Assembly: GCA_937980205.1 (NCBI GenBank)
Contig: CALJKW010000066.1
Coordinates: 78,487-142,486, forward strand
DNA from: an uncultured Myxococcales bacterium
GTDB taxonomy: Bacteria; Myxococcota; Myxococcia; Myxococcales; Myxococcaceae
Reading direction: 5' to 3'
Length of the DNA: 64,000 bases
Of this stretch, positions 1 to 8,881 are shown one piece after another (position 1 is the stretch's first letter; each line of letters starts with the position of its first letter). Below the pieces are notes generated by a model. It was not told the DNA's origin, did no database searches, and saw only the letters and a list, made by a program, of their open reading frames with translations. A program made the translations under genes and the position numbers.

Positions 1-264
1 GAGGTTCGCCGAGACGATCGACGGGCCCTTGATGAGCATCGACGACTCGGGGCCGTTGTTCGGCTCCTTCTCCTCGAAGAGCGCCGGCCCCGCGTCGACG
101 ACGCCTGCATCCACCACCGTCGCCTTGTCGCAGTCACAGCCCGCGACGACGGCAACCACCAGGGCCAGGCCCCAGCTCGCGCGGAGCCCGAGGCGCTGTT
201 TGCCGACGGCGGAGCAGGGGCGCGAGACGCGCCCCGTGAGCGAGCTGCGAGGAGTACGTGTCAT
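1..264 (-). CDS. Lipoprotein, C-terminus cut by window edge
   Basis: Reading leftward from an ATG at 264 the frame stays open for 88 codons to the window edge, so only the N-terminus is present. The protein starts with basic residues, then a hydrophobic segment around residues 30-41 and a lipobox ending VAGC followed by DCDK, so it should be lipidated and exported. The mature part carries EKEPNNGPES, the Glu-Pro-Asn-Asn signature often seen before PPC-like beta-sandwich domains in secreted myxobacterial proteins. It is divergent from the gene at 305 with only 40 bp between starts. Function is unknown; the basic N-terminus is long, so a start further inside is possible. Confidence 0.7.
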   Translation of the reverse strand, partial: MTRTPRSSLTGRVSRPCSAVGKQRLGLRASWGLALVVAVVAGCDCDKATVVDAGVVDAGPALFEEKEPNNGPESSMLIKGPSIVSANL

Positions 265-304
265 CGCTTGCGTACATGCCATGCTGTGGCAACCTTTAGC
301 GAGC

Positions 305-1153
305 ATGATTCGCGCCAGCGCACTCGCGGTGATCGCAGTCTTCGCAGCGCTCCCCGCAGTGGCTGGCCCCATCGGCTACGCGCAAGCCACCGGCTACTTC
401 AAGAAGGACTCGCGGCCGACGCTCTACCAGCCGCTCAACCTGCTCGACGGTCGCGACAACACCGCGTGGTGCTCGCCCACCGCCGACACGCTCAACGATC
501 ACCTCACCTTCGGCTTCAAGGGCCTCGAGCGCATCGAAGAGGTGCGCATCAGCACCGGCAACAACTTCTCCGCCGACACCTGGGCGCAGTTCGGGCGCGC
601 GAAGAAGATCGAGCTGAGGTGGGTGAAGGGCAGCAAGACGATCGAGCTCGAAGACAAGCGCGGCATGCAGAGCATCACCTTCGACCCGCCGATCGAGGCC
701 ACGCGCTTCACGCTCGAGGTCCTCGACTCGCACCTCGCCGAAGATCCCGACAGCCCGGTGTGTCTCACCGACGTCATCTTCGTGGCCAGCGGGAAGCCGG
801 CGAGCGGCACCTACCTCGGCACGAAGCTCAAGTACGACAAGCAGACCGCGCAGGTGATGGGCACCTGGTTCGCCGGCTACGACGACAAGCCCGATCGCTT
901 CCTCGAGTTCTTCTTCGACGGCACCTTCCGCTACTCGTACGAGCCGTACGACACGCAGAAGTACCAGCCCAAAGACGTCACCGGCGAATACGACGTCTCG
1001 CCCGGCCGCATGACGTTTCAGATCGGCAAGGCGAAGAAGAGCGCCAAGATGAACCTCGACCCCAACACCAAGGGCAAGAAGGGCGGCATGGTGCTCGTGT
1101 TCGAGGGAGACCTGCCCGACGACCTGAAGCAGCAGTTCAGGTCGGTGCCCTAG
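305..1153 (+). CDS. Secreted discoidin/F5-8C-like domain protein
   Basis: 282 residues. The ATG at 305 gives a clean signal peptide (MIRASALAVIAVFAALPAVAG); upstream in-frame starts run through the divergent lipoprotein and lack a signal sequence, so they are rejected. Mature residues 20-150 resemble a discoidin/F5-8C (NADase-type glycan-binding) fold: YQPLNLLDGRDNTAWCS, then a FGFKG strand and a closing VCLTDVIF strand. The remaining C-terminal part, from about residue 165, looks like a lipocalin-type or META-like small barrel (GTWFAGYDDKPDRFLEFFFDGTFRY). It probably binds a carbohydrate or surface ligand in the periplasm or outside the cell. No catalytic motif is visible. Confidence 0.75.
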   Translation: MIRASALAVIAVFAALPAVAGPIGYAQATGYFKKDSRPTLYQPLNLLDGRDNTAWCSPTADTLNDHLTFGFKGLERIEEVRISTGNNFSADTWAQFGRAKKIELRWVKGSKTIELEDKRGMQSITFDPPIEATRFTLEVLDSHLAEDPDSPVCLTDVIFVASGKPASGTYLGTKLKYDKQTAQVMGTWFAGYDDKPDRFLEFFFDGTFRYSYEPYDTQKYQPKDVTGEYDVSPGRMTFQIGKAKKSAKMNLDPNTKGKKGGMVLVFEGDLPDDLKQQFRSVP

Positions 1154-1167
1154 CGGGCGCAGTGCCG

Positions 1168-1255
1168 CGGAAAAGGGGACAGGCACCTTTTCCGAACGGA
1201 GCTCTCGCCAGCTCGAAGGGCACTGCTCCGGAAAAGGAGCCAGTCCCCTTTTCCG
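1168..1255. repeat. REP-like double palindrome, GGGGACAGGC family, copy 1
   Basis: Two 27-nt sequences (1168-1194 and 1229-1255) are inverted copies of each other with three mismatches, and each is itself a hairpin with GGAAAAGG/CCTTTTCC arms. The core of the first is GGGGACAGGCACC. The element ends one base before the zinc-finger gene stop codon and lies between convergent genes, so it may also act as a bidirectional terminator. A related element is at 12525-12604. Such GGGGACAGG palindromes are typical of dispersed REP sequences mobilised by RAYT transposases; no RAYT gene is in this window. Confidence 0.75.
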
Positions 1256-1256
1256 C

Positions 1257-1655
1257 TTACGCCGCGCCGGCCTTCTTCTTCGTCTTCAGCGACGACCACG
1301 CCTTGAAGAAGGCGACGATCTCGGAGACGGCCTGCTTGGCGTCCGTCGCGTCCTTGAACTCGGACTCGAGGAACATCCCGCCGCACGATTCGCAGGAGTC
1401 GTACTGCAGCGGGTGATTGCGCTCACCTCCCACGATCGTGACCAGATCGACCTGGCAGTCCGGGCACTGTCCGGCCATCGCGTCGGGATCCATCTTCCCG
1501 CCCAGCGACTCGAGCCCAGGGAGGTTGTTGTGAAGCAGCAGGCGATTCAGGTCGCTGACGTCAACCCAAAGCCCGCCGCACTGACCGCACTTGCGAAGCG
1601 CCATGTCCTCTCCGTCGAGAGAGGCCATTTCGACGCCGCAACTGGGGCAATCCAT
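1257..1655 (-). CDS. zf-TFIIB-type double zinc-finger protein
   Basis: 132 residues with two CxxC pairs per half: CPSCG at residue 3 pairs with CGQCGGLW, and CPDC near residue 63 pairs with CESCGGMF. This CPxC...CxxCGGxW arrangement is the zf-TFIIB (transcription-factor zinc finger) family, small cytosolic proteins of unsettled role. The C-terminus ends in a Lys/Ala-rich tail. It lies downstream of the prfA-prmC-murA operon on the same strand, 97 bp after murA, so it may have its own promoter. The specific function is not known. Confidence 0.8.
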   Translation of the reverse strand: MDCPSCGVEMASLDGEDMALRKCGQCGGLWVDVSDLNRLLLHNNLPGLESLGGKMDPDAMAGQCPDCQVDLVTIVGGERNHPLQYDSCESCGGMFLESEFKDATDAKQAVSEIVAFFKAWSSLKTKKKAGAA

Positions 1656-1717
1656 AAAAGAAGAACGACTCCTGTGAGGGTGATTTCGGAATGGTAAGGC
1701 GCGCCGATCGCTTCATG

Positions 1718-1737
1718 CAACCCGAGATGTGGGGTTG
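1718..1737 (-). terminator. Possible hairpin after murA
   Basis: CAACCC (1718-1723) and GGGTTG (1732-1737) form a 6-bp stem with an 8-nt loop, 16 bp beyond the murA stop. No T-tract follows on the minus strand, so this would be a weak or Rho-assisted terminator or simply a chance hairpin. Confidence 0.25.
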
Positions 1738-1752
1738 TTACCGATCAGTTGC

Positions 1753-3015
1753 TCATGAGCCCTTGACTCTCTTGATGTCCGCGCCAAGGGACTGCAGCTT
1801 CCGCTCGAGGTGCTCGTAGCCGCGGTCGAGGTGGTACACGCGGCTGACCGTCGTCTTGCCCTCGGCGCGAAGCCCCGCCAGCACCAGCGACGCCGACGCC
1901 CGAAGGTCCGTCGCCATCACCGGCGCCCCGCTCAAGCGCTGCTGCCCGCGCACCACCGCCACCGCGCCGTCGACGGTGATGTCCGCTCCCATGCGGCGCA
2001 GCTCGGCCACGTGCATGTACCGGTTCTCGAAGATGTTCTCCGTGATGACGCTCGTGCCTTCCGCGCACGTCATCAGCGCCATCACCTGCGCCTGCATGTC
2101 GGTGGGAAACCCGGGGTGCTCCTGCGTCTTGATGTCGACCGCGCGCACGCGCTCAGGGCCCTTGCAGCGGATGCCGCCGCCCTCGTGCGTCACCGTGCAG
2201 CCGGTCTCGCGGAGCTTCAGGATCAGCGCCTCGAGGTGCTCGGGCACGGCCTCCTTCACCAGCACGTCGCCGCCGGTGATCGCCGCCGCCACCAAGAGCG
2301 TCCCCGCCTCGATCCGGTCGGGGATGATCGCGTGATCGACCGGCTTCAGCGTGTCCACGCCCTCGATGGAGATGAGGTCCGTTCCCGCGCCGCTCACCTT
2401 CGCGCCCATCTTGTTGAGCACGCGCGCCAGCTCTTCGACCTCGGGCTCGCGCGCCGCGTTCTCGATGAGCGTGCGGCCCTTCGCGAGCACCGCCGCCATC
2501 ATCACGTTCTCGGTGCCGGTGACGGTGATGAGATCGAACCCCAGGCGCGCGCCCGTGAGCCGCTCGGCCCGCGCCTCGACGTAGCCCTCGGTCAGCTCGA
2601 TCTGCGCGCCCAGCGCCTTGAGGCCTTTGAGGTGCTGGTCGATCGGCCGGGCGCCGATCGCGCAGCCGCCGGGCATCGACACCCGCGCCCGGCCGTGACG
2701 CGCCGCGAGCGGCCCGAGCACGAGCACCGACGCGCGCATCGTCTTCACCAGCTCGTACGGAGCTTCCGGCGTCACGCTGCGCGGCACGCGGATCTTCACC
2801 TCGTGCTTGGGCGCCGACCAGTCGCACTCGCAGCCCATCGTGCGCAGCACCTTCAGCATCGTCGACACGTCGGCGAGGTCGGGCACGTTGCGGAACGTGT
2901 GCTCTCCCTCGGCCAGCAGCGCCGACGCGAGGATCGGCAGCGCGGCGTTCTTCGCGCCGCTCGCGTGCGTCTCGCCCTGCATCGGCCCGTTGCCCTTGAT
3001 GACGATCGCGTCCAT
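1753..3015 (-). CDS. murA: UDP-N-acetylglucosamine 1-carboxyvinyltransferase
   Basis: 420 residues, the normal length for MurA, which transfers enolpyruvate from PEP to UDP-GlcNAc in the first committed step of peptidoglycan synthesis in the cytosol. The N-terminal SGAKNAALP contains the conserved Lys22-Asn23 pair. The active-site loop GGCAIGARPIDQH carries the catalytic cysteine at residue 118, so the enzyme is expected to be fosfomycin-sensitive, unlike Asp-type variants. It is the last gene of prfA-prmC-murA, 6 bp after prmC, consistent with one transcript linking translation termination and cell-wall synthesis. Confidence 0.97.
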   Translation of the reverse strand: MDAIVIKGNGPMQGETHASGAKNAALPILASALLAEGEHTFRNVPDLADVSTMLKVLRTMGCECDWSAPKHEVKIRVPRSVTPEAPYELVKTMRASVLVLGPLAARHGRARVSMPGGCAIGARPIDQHLKGLKALGAQIELTEGYVEARAERLTGARLGFDLITVTGTENVMMAAVLAKGRTLIENAAREPEVEELARVLNKMGAKVSGAGTDLISIEGVDTLKPVDHAIIPDRIEAGTLLVAAAITGGDVLVKEAVPEHLEALILKLRETGCTVTHEGGGIRCKGPERVRAVDIKTQEHPGFPTDMQAQVMALMTCAEGTSVITENIFENRYMHVAELRRMGADITVDGAVAVVRGQQRLSGAPVMATDLRASASLVLAGLRAEGKTTVSRVYHLDRGYEHLERKLQSLGADIKRVKGS

Positions 3016-3021
3016 GTGGAT

Positions 3022-3859
3022 TCAGCTCCGTGCGAAGGCGAGTCTGTCGAGCCGCGCGAGGTCCTTCTCGATGCGCACCTCGTGGTAGCCGGCCCGCGTG
3101 AGAATGTCTTTCACGGCATCTCCTTGTCCGTCGCCGATCTCCAGTGCAAGTGAGCCGCCAACCTTCAGGTAGGCCTTCGCCCCGTCGGCGATGCGCCGCA
3201 CGAAGTCGAGGCCGTCGGCGCCGCCGTCGAGCGCCAGCTTCGGCTCGCGCTGCACCTCGCGCTGCAGCGTGGCCAGCTCGCCCGCCTTCACGTACGGCGG
3301 GTTCGAGACGATGACGTCGAACTTCGGCCCCTCGGGCACTGCCTGGAACAGATCGCCCTCGAGCACCGTGACGCGGCTGCCGGCGCCGAGACTCTCAGCG
3401 TTCGCCTTCGCGACCGCGCACGCGCCGCCCGAGACGTCCGTCGCCCACACCGAGGCCTCGGGCAGCTCGAGCGCGATCGTCACCGCGATGCAGCCCGAGC
3501 CCGTGCACAGATCCAGCACGCGCGCAGGCTTCAGCCGCACGATCGCCTCGACGAGCAGCTCGGTCTCGGGGCGGGGGATGAGGACGCGCGCGTCGACCTG
3601 GAACTTGCGGCCGTAGAAGTCTTTCAGGCCGGTCAGGTACTGCGTGGGCTCTCCGGCGATGCGGCGCTGAATGAGGCCGCGGTAGCCGGCGAGCTCGTCC
3701 TTCGTCAGCGGGCGATCGAGGTCGGTGTACAGCTTGATGCGATCGAGCTTCAGGCTGTGCGCGAGCAGCAGCTCCGCCGTCAGCCGCGGAGCGTCCACGC
3801 TCGACTTCTCGAAGTGCTGCGACGTCCACCCGAGGACTTTGCGGACCGTCCAGGTCTCG

Positions 3860-3867
<8 letters not shown>
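3022..3867 (-). CDS. prmC: Peptide chain release factor N5-glutamine methyltransferase
   Basis: 281 residues. PrmC (HemK) methylates the Gln of the GGQ motif of release factors. It has the SAM-binding LDLCTGSGC motif (residues 118-126) and the substrate-Gln pocket motif NPPY (residues 189-192), plus an N-terminal helical domain of about 80 residues. Its start overlaps the end of prfA by 8 bp, so the enzyme and its substrate are translationally coupled. The length and motifs match the family without gaps. Confidence 0.96.
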
Positions 3868-4885
<1,018 letters not shown>

Positions 4886-4933
4886 CGCGACGCACGTCTA
4901 AGAGACGCTCGCACCTCAACGCAAGGAACAACC

Positions 4934-5050
4934 ATGGCCAAGCAGCGTTCGAACCGGACGAAGAAGAAGCTGAAGAACCGTTCGAAGAACAAGCGCGGAG
5001 TCCTCAAGCGCCGTCGCATTCGCGCCCGCAAGGCGAAGGGCAAGTACTGA
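4934..5050 (+). CDS. 38-residue highly basic small protein
   Basis: A complete small gene: AAGGAA Shine-Dalgarno at 4923-4928, ATG at 4934, TGA at 5048. Of 38 residues 20 are Lys or Arg (11 K, 9 R) and none is acidic. The composition resembles tiny ribosomal or RNA-binding proteins, but I do not recognise a family; similarity to bTHX or bL34-type proteins is in composition only. It is divergent from prfA (48 bp), which supports a translation-related role, and its stop overlaps the likely CTG start of the next gene. The good ribosome site argues that it is real. Confidence 0.65.
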   Translation: MAKQRSNRTKKKLKNRSKNKRGVLKRRRIRARKAKGKY

Positions 5051-6282
5051 AGTCGCCGGTCGCCGCCGCGCTGGCCGTGCTCGCCGCGGCCTGCGCGTCG
5101 TCCGGCTGCTCCAGCGGCGCTGCCGCTGACGCGGGGCCCGACCTCTTTCTGCCCGACGCGCAGACTCCGCTGTTCGAGCGGGGCCTGGTCGTCCCCGACT
5201 GGTCGCTGCCGTGCACTCCGCACGACGGCGGGCCGCCGCAGAACGAGTGCAACCACCACGGCTCGACGATCGCCGAGCTCGGTGACGGCACCATCGCGAT
5301 CGCCTGGTTCCACGGCATCGCCGAGAAGTCGCTCGACACGCGACAGGTGTGGTCTCGGAAGGCGCCGGGCGGCACGTTCTCGGCCCCCGAGCTGCTCTAC
5401 GACGATCCCGTCCGATCCGAGGGCAACGTGGCGCTCTGGCGCAGCGAGACCGGCACGCTCTTCCACTTCTTCGTCAACATCGAGGGCTCCGGCTGGGGAG
5501 AGGCCCGCATGCGGCTGCGCCGCTCCACCGACGAGGGCAAGACGTTCAGCGAGCCGGTCACGCTGCTGAACGAAGACTGCTTCATGATCCGCGCGCCGCC
5601 GGTGCGGCTCAACGGCGGAGAGCTCTTGCTGCCGACCTACGCCGAGTGCCTCGCCGTGCCGACGTTCGTGAGGTCGAGGGACGACTTCGCCACGTGGACG
5701 GTCGAGAAGAACTGGCAGCAGGGCACCTGGTTCCTCGATCACGTCGGCCAGATTCAGCCGTGGGCGCTCGTGCGGGGCGACGGGCGCGTCTCGATCGTCA
5801 CCCGAGACGGGACGATGAAGAACCGCGTCGGGCTCATGGTGTCGACCGATGCGCGCGCGTCGGCGTTCTCGCCGACGAAGGCGATGGTGCTGCCGAACCC
5901 CGGGGCCGCGGTGGCGCAGGTGCGGCTCGCCGACGGGCACGTGGTCATCATCTTCAACAACAGCCCCGACGGCCGGCAGCCGCTCTCGGCGGCGGTCAGC
6001 GACGACGAAGGAGAGACGATCGTGGCGATCCGCGATCTGGTCGTCGACGAGTGCGCCGCCGACGAGTGCTCGTACCCCGCCGTGATGCAGAGCCTGCGCG
6101 ACGGCACGATCTGGGTCTCGTACACGCACAACCGGAAGACGATCGGCTGGGTGCGGTTCAACGAGGCGTGGCTGCGGCAGGGCACGCAGCGGCCGCAGGT
6201 GACGTGCCCGCTCGGAGAGACGTGCACCGCCGGCGTCTGCTCCGGCTGCAGCGGTCAGTGCTTCGAGCAGTGCGTCCGGTAG
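5047..6282 (+). CDS. Sialidase/BNR-repeat-like lipoprotein
   Basis: 411 residues if read from a CTG at 5047, which overlaps the TGA of the small basic gene (CTGA) and has GAAGGG at 5035-5040 six bases upstream. This start gives K-S-P, a hydrophobic stretch and a cysteine-rich lipobox region (AAACASSGCSS). The only other in-frame candidate before the Cys is a GTG at 5077, leaving a very short signal. The mature protein has an Asp-box (STDEGKTFS) and repeated beta-blade patterns (LGDGTIAIAWFHG, LRDGTIWVSYTH) typical of exo-alpha-sialidase-like propellers. It ends with a Cys-rich tail. The substrate is unknown and the sialidase Arg triad was not verified. Confidence 0.75.
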   Translation: MKSPVAAALAVLAAACASSGCSSGAAADAGPDLFLPDAQTPLFERGLVVPDWSLPCTPHDGGPPQNECNHHGSTIAELGDGTIAIAWFHGIAEKSLDTRQVWSRKAPGGTFSAPELLYDDPVRSEGNVALWRSETGTLFHFFVNIEGSGWGEARMRLRRSTDEGKTFSEPVTLLNEDCFMIRAPPVRLNGGELLLPTYAECLAVPTFVRSRDDFATWTVEKNWQQGTWFLDHVGQIQPWALVRGDGRVSIVTRDGTMKNRVGLMVSTDARASAFSPTKAMVLPNPGAAVAQVRLADGHVVIIFNNSPDGRQPLSAAVSDDEGETIVAIRDLVVDECAADECSYPAVMQSLRDGTIWVSYTHNRKTIGWVRFNEAWLRQGTQRPQVTCPLGETCTAGVCSGCSGQCFEQCVR

Positions 6283-6307
6283 GTCGGAGCACCGACGCTC
6301 CATTTCT

Positions 6308-7261
6308 TCAGGGGGTGATCGCCTCGCGGCGGCCGCTGGCCTGAGATCGCGCGGCGGCGTCGAGCACGGCCTGGACGCGCGCGCCGTCTTTGAAGCTCGC
6401 GAGGCGGGCGAGATCTCCCTCGACGAAGTGGCGGGCTGCGGTGACGTGCGCCTCGGCCCACGGCTCGCGGTGGTGGGGGCGCGGGTCGAGGCCGTGCGCG
6501 ACGTCGCGCCAGCCGCCGTCGATGAAGGCTCGCGGCGCGCTCACCCGCCAGCCGCCCACCGACGGCTGGTAGCCGCCGAAGAAGCCGGCTTCCCAACCTT
6601 CGCCGGCGATCGACCACGAGCCGTGGATGCCGGGCTCGGCGGTGGGGCGGTGGATCAGGTTGAGGCGCCCGCCGCTGCGCAGGCCCACGTGCAGCGCGAT
6701 GGCTCCGTCGCCGATCGAGGCGAAGACGGACTCGGGCTCTCCGCGCGTGAGCCAGAGCGCGGCGTCGATGATGTGCGAGGTGCCTCCGAAGTCGCCGGTG
6801 CCTTCGAGCGTGGTGACGAAGCTCGAGCGCAGCGTGACGTCGAGCTCGCGGACGGCGCTCTTCGTCATGAGCCAGGCGCGCAGGCCGATGAGCGGCGGCA
6901 GCTGGCGGTAGGGGAAGCTGACGGCGCAGCGGACTCCGCTGGCGGCGGCGGCGGCGACGAGCTCGCGGGCCTCGGCCAGGGTCATCGCGAGCGGCTTCTC
7001 GCAGAGCACGTGCTTCTTGGCGGCGAGCGCGGCGCGGACGTGATCGCGGTGCAGGCCGTCGGGGCTCGCGACGACGACGATGTCGACGAGCTCACACAGC
7101 TTGCGCACGTCGTCGGTGGCGGTCGCGATGTTCTCGCGCTGCGCGATGCCTCGCGTCTTCTCGAGGTTCTTGCCGCAGAGCACTGCGACGTCGGCCCCCG
7201 CTGCTCGGAAAGCGCCGATGTGCATGCGACCCCAGCCCGTCCCGATGATTCCGACTTTCAT
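6308..7261 (-). CDS. Gfo/Idh/MocA family oxidoreductase
   Basis: 317 residues. The N-terminal Rossmann fold starts GIIGTGWGRMH for NAD(P) binding, followed by the family signature CEKPLAM near residue 97, where the Lys-Pro participates in catalysis. A GGTSHIIDAALWL segment near residue 180 corresponds to the conserved helix carrying the active-site His/Asp. Members oxidise or reduce sugars, inositols or related carbonyls; the substrate cannot be read from the sequence. It is convergent with the sialidase-like gene. On the minus strand the start is preceded by TGTAAG only 8 bp upstream, suggesting a short or absent leader. Confidence 0.88.
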   Translation of the reverse strand: MKVGIIGTGWGRMHIGAFRAAGADVAVLCGKNLEKTRGIAQRENIATATDDVRKLCELVDIVVVASPDGLHRDHVRAALAAKKHVLCEKPLAMTLAEARELVAAAAASGVRCAVSFPYRQLPPLIGLRAWLMTKSAVRELDVTLRSSFVTTLEGTGDFGGTSHIIDAALWLTRGEPESVFASIGDGAIALHVGLRSGGRLNLIHRPTAEPGIHGSWSIAGEGWEAGFFGGYQPSVGGWRVSAPRAFIDGGWRDVAHGLDPRPHHREPWAEAHVTAARHFVEGDLARLASFKDGARVQAVLDAAARSQASGRREAITP

Positions 7262-7843
7262 GGGGCTGCCTTACACCGCGGCTCGCGCGGCCGAGAGTGA
7301 TTCCGACCTCGACGGGATCGGGAGTCCGAGGGAGGAAGAGTGGGGCAGCTCCAGGGCCTGCTTCGTGGCCTCGGTCCGGACGGTGTCTTTGGGGCATCGG
7401 TGGGAACGGCGGTTTCCTGCATGGCTGCGCCGAGGCGGGAGAGGCCGTGGAGGTGTTCAACCCCAAAGTTTTTCGCGCGCGCATCCCCTAAAACTTTGGG
7501 GGATACGCGCTCAAAAAACTTTCCCCGCACACCCCCAGCCCCCGCAGGGGCAGTGACACGCCCAGGGGAGGAACCGCCGTTCCCTCGCCAGCCGCACGCC
7601 AGCGCATCGATCCGCGCCCAGGAACCCAGGCCCAGGGGCTGAGTCACTCCTCCTCCCTCCACGCCTCGAGCTGGAGCGAGGTACGTCTCCGCGCGCGGGC
7701 GCCGAGCCTGATTCCGACCTCGCCTGTCACGCGGCGCACGAGCCCGCTGAAGCGGGAAGTGGCCTGCTCGCCAGCCGTGAGAAGCCTCCGTTCCCACCGA
7801 AGCCACGGCGCCCACGCGCGCGACGCAGGCCCACCGGGGCGAG
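7262..7843. repeat. Repeat-rich non-coding region
   Basis: 582 bp without a convincing gene, between the starts of the oxidoreductase and the end of CapA. Visible structure: a perfect 12-bp inverted repeat CCCCAAAGTTTT/AAAACTTTGGGG (7461-7472 and 7490-7501); a 22-bp direct repeat matching at 20 positions (7290-7311 and 7701-7722, core TGATTCCGACCTCG); and three copies of a GGGAACGGCGGTTTCC-like motif, one forward near 7400 and two inverted near 7570 and 7790. The direct repeats flank most of the region, as would the ends of a decayed insertion. Confidence 0.6.
7461..7501. repeat. Perfect 12-bp inverted repeat
   Basis: Arms CCCCAAAGTTTT (7461-7472) and AAAACTTTGGGG (7490-7501) with a 17-nt GC-rich loop. 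The T and A runs at the inner ends would give a strong hairpin in either transcript. It could be a transcription terminator for whatever is read through the region, or an end of a decayed mobile element. Confidence 0.7.
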
Positions 7844-8860
7844 CTACTTCGCGGCAGCGCCCGTGCGCAGCGGCTTCGAGATCTTCTCGATGTGCTCGAG
7901 CACCGCGACACCCGCATCGCCCTCGGCGAAGTACGGCTGCACCGGCACCTCGGGGTACCGATCACTGAACGCGGGATAGATCTTCTGCCCCGCGAACGAA
8001 GCACCGCGAAACCGAAGCTCGAGCAGCGCCGTGCGCTTGTCGCCCGGGTTCCAGTTCCCGCCGAACACGAAGTTCCCCAGCGAGTACGCGATCGGCGCGC
8101 CCTTGTACGTCTCCATCCCCTGGAGCACGTGCGGGTGCGACCCGATCACCGCCGCAGCCCCCGAGTCGATCGCCAGGTGCGCGAGCTCGACCTGGTAGGC
8201 TTCAGGCTGCGTCTTCCCCTCGCGGCCCCAGTGGAAGAACGGGATCACCACGTCGGCCCGCGCCCGCGCGGCGCCGATGTCCTCCACCAGCCACTTCTTC
8301 ATCAGCTCGAGGTCGTTGTGATGCCCGGCCACCCCCGGAGTCTTCTCCGTCGCGATCACCGCCGGCGGCTCGATGTTCCGATCGCCGAGGAAGAAGTACC
8401 CGAGGAACGCGAACCGCGTGCCCTTCACCGTGATCACCGCCGGCTCGCGCGCGGCGGCCAGCGAGCGACCCGCACCGAAGTGCACGATCTTCGCCGCGTC
8501 GAGCGTGGACAACGTGTCGGCGAGGCCGACCTCTCCGTAGTCCATGAGGTGGTTGTTCGCGAGCGACACGACGTCGACGCCGCCCGACTCGAGCGCGGCG
8601 ACCAGCGCCGGAGACGCCCGGAAGTTGAAGTTCTTCGGAACCTTCTCGCCCCGCGACGTGAACGGGCACTCCAGGTTCACCACGAACACGTCGGCCTTCG
8701 TCGTCAGCCCGCGCACGCGATCGAAGCCCCAGCCGAGCATCGCGTCGCGCGGCTTGCCCTTCGCGATCTGCTCCTCGACGTATTCCTCGTAGTGAAAGCC
8801 CAAGGTCACGTCGCCCGAGAACAACAGGGTGACGACAGCAGTGGCGATGCCCGCGTCCAA
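7844..8860 (-). CDS. CapA-family metallophosphoesterase-like protein
   Basis: 338 residues from a TTG at 8860. Motifs of the CapA/PgsA (poly-gamma-glutamate capsule) family are present in order: LLFSGDVTLG near the N-terminus, ANNHLMDYG near residue 110, VIPFFHWGREG near residue 215 and GSHPHVLQGMETYKG plus AYSLGNFVFGG near residues 255-280. The fold is a calcineurin-like phosphoesterase. No capsule-synthase genes (capB/capC) are nearby, so it need not make polyglutamate. The start is uncertain: no ATG or GTG precedes the conserved first strand, and TTG leaves 21 bp to the divergent TPR gene. The N-terminus has only a weak hydrophobic segment. Confidence 0.85.
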   Translation of the reverse strand: MDAGIATAVVTLLFSGDVTLGFHYEEYVEEQIAKGKPRDAMLGWGFDRVRGLTTKADVFVVNLECPFTSRGEKVPKNFNFRASPALVAALESGGVDVVSLANNHLMDYGEVGLADTLSTLDAAKIVHFGAGRSLAAAREPAVITVKGTRFAFLGYFFLGDRNIEPPAVIATEKTPGVAGHHNDLELMKKWLVEDIGAARARADVVIPFFHWGREGKTQPEAYQVELAHLAIDSGAAAVIGSHPHVLQGMETYKGAPIAYSLGNFVFGGNWNPGDKRTALLELRFRGASFAGQKIYPAFSDRYPEVPVQPYFAEGDAGVAVLEHIEKISKPLRTGAAAK

Positions 8861-8881
8861 TCTGTTAGTTCCACTACCCCA

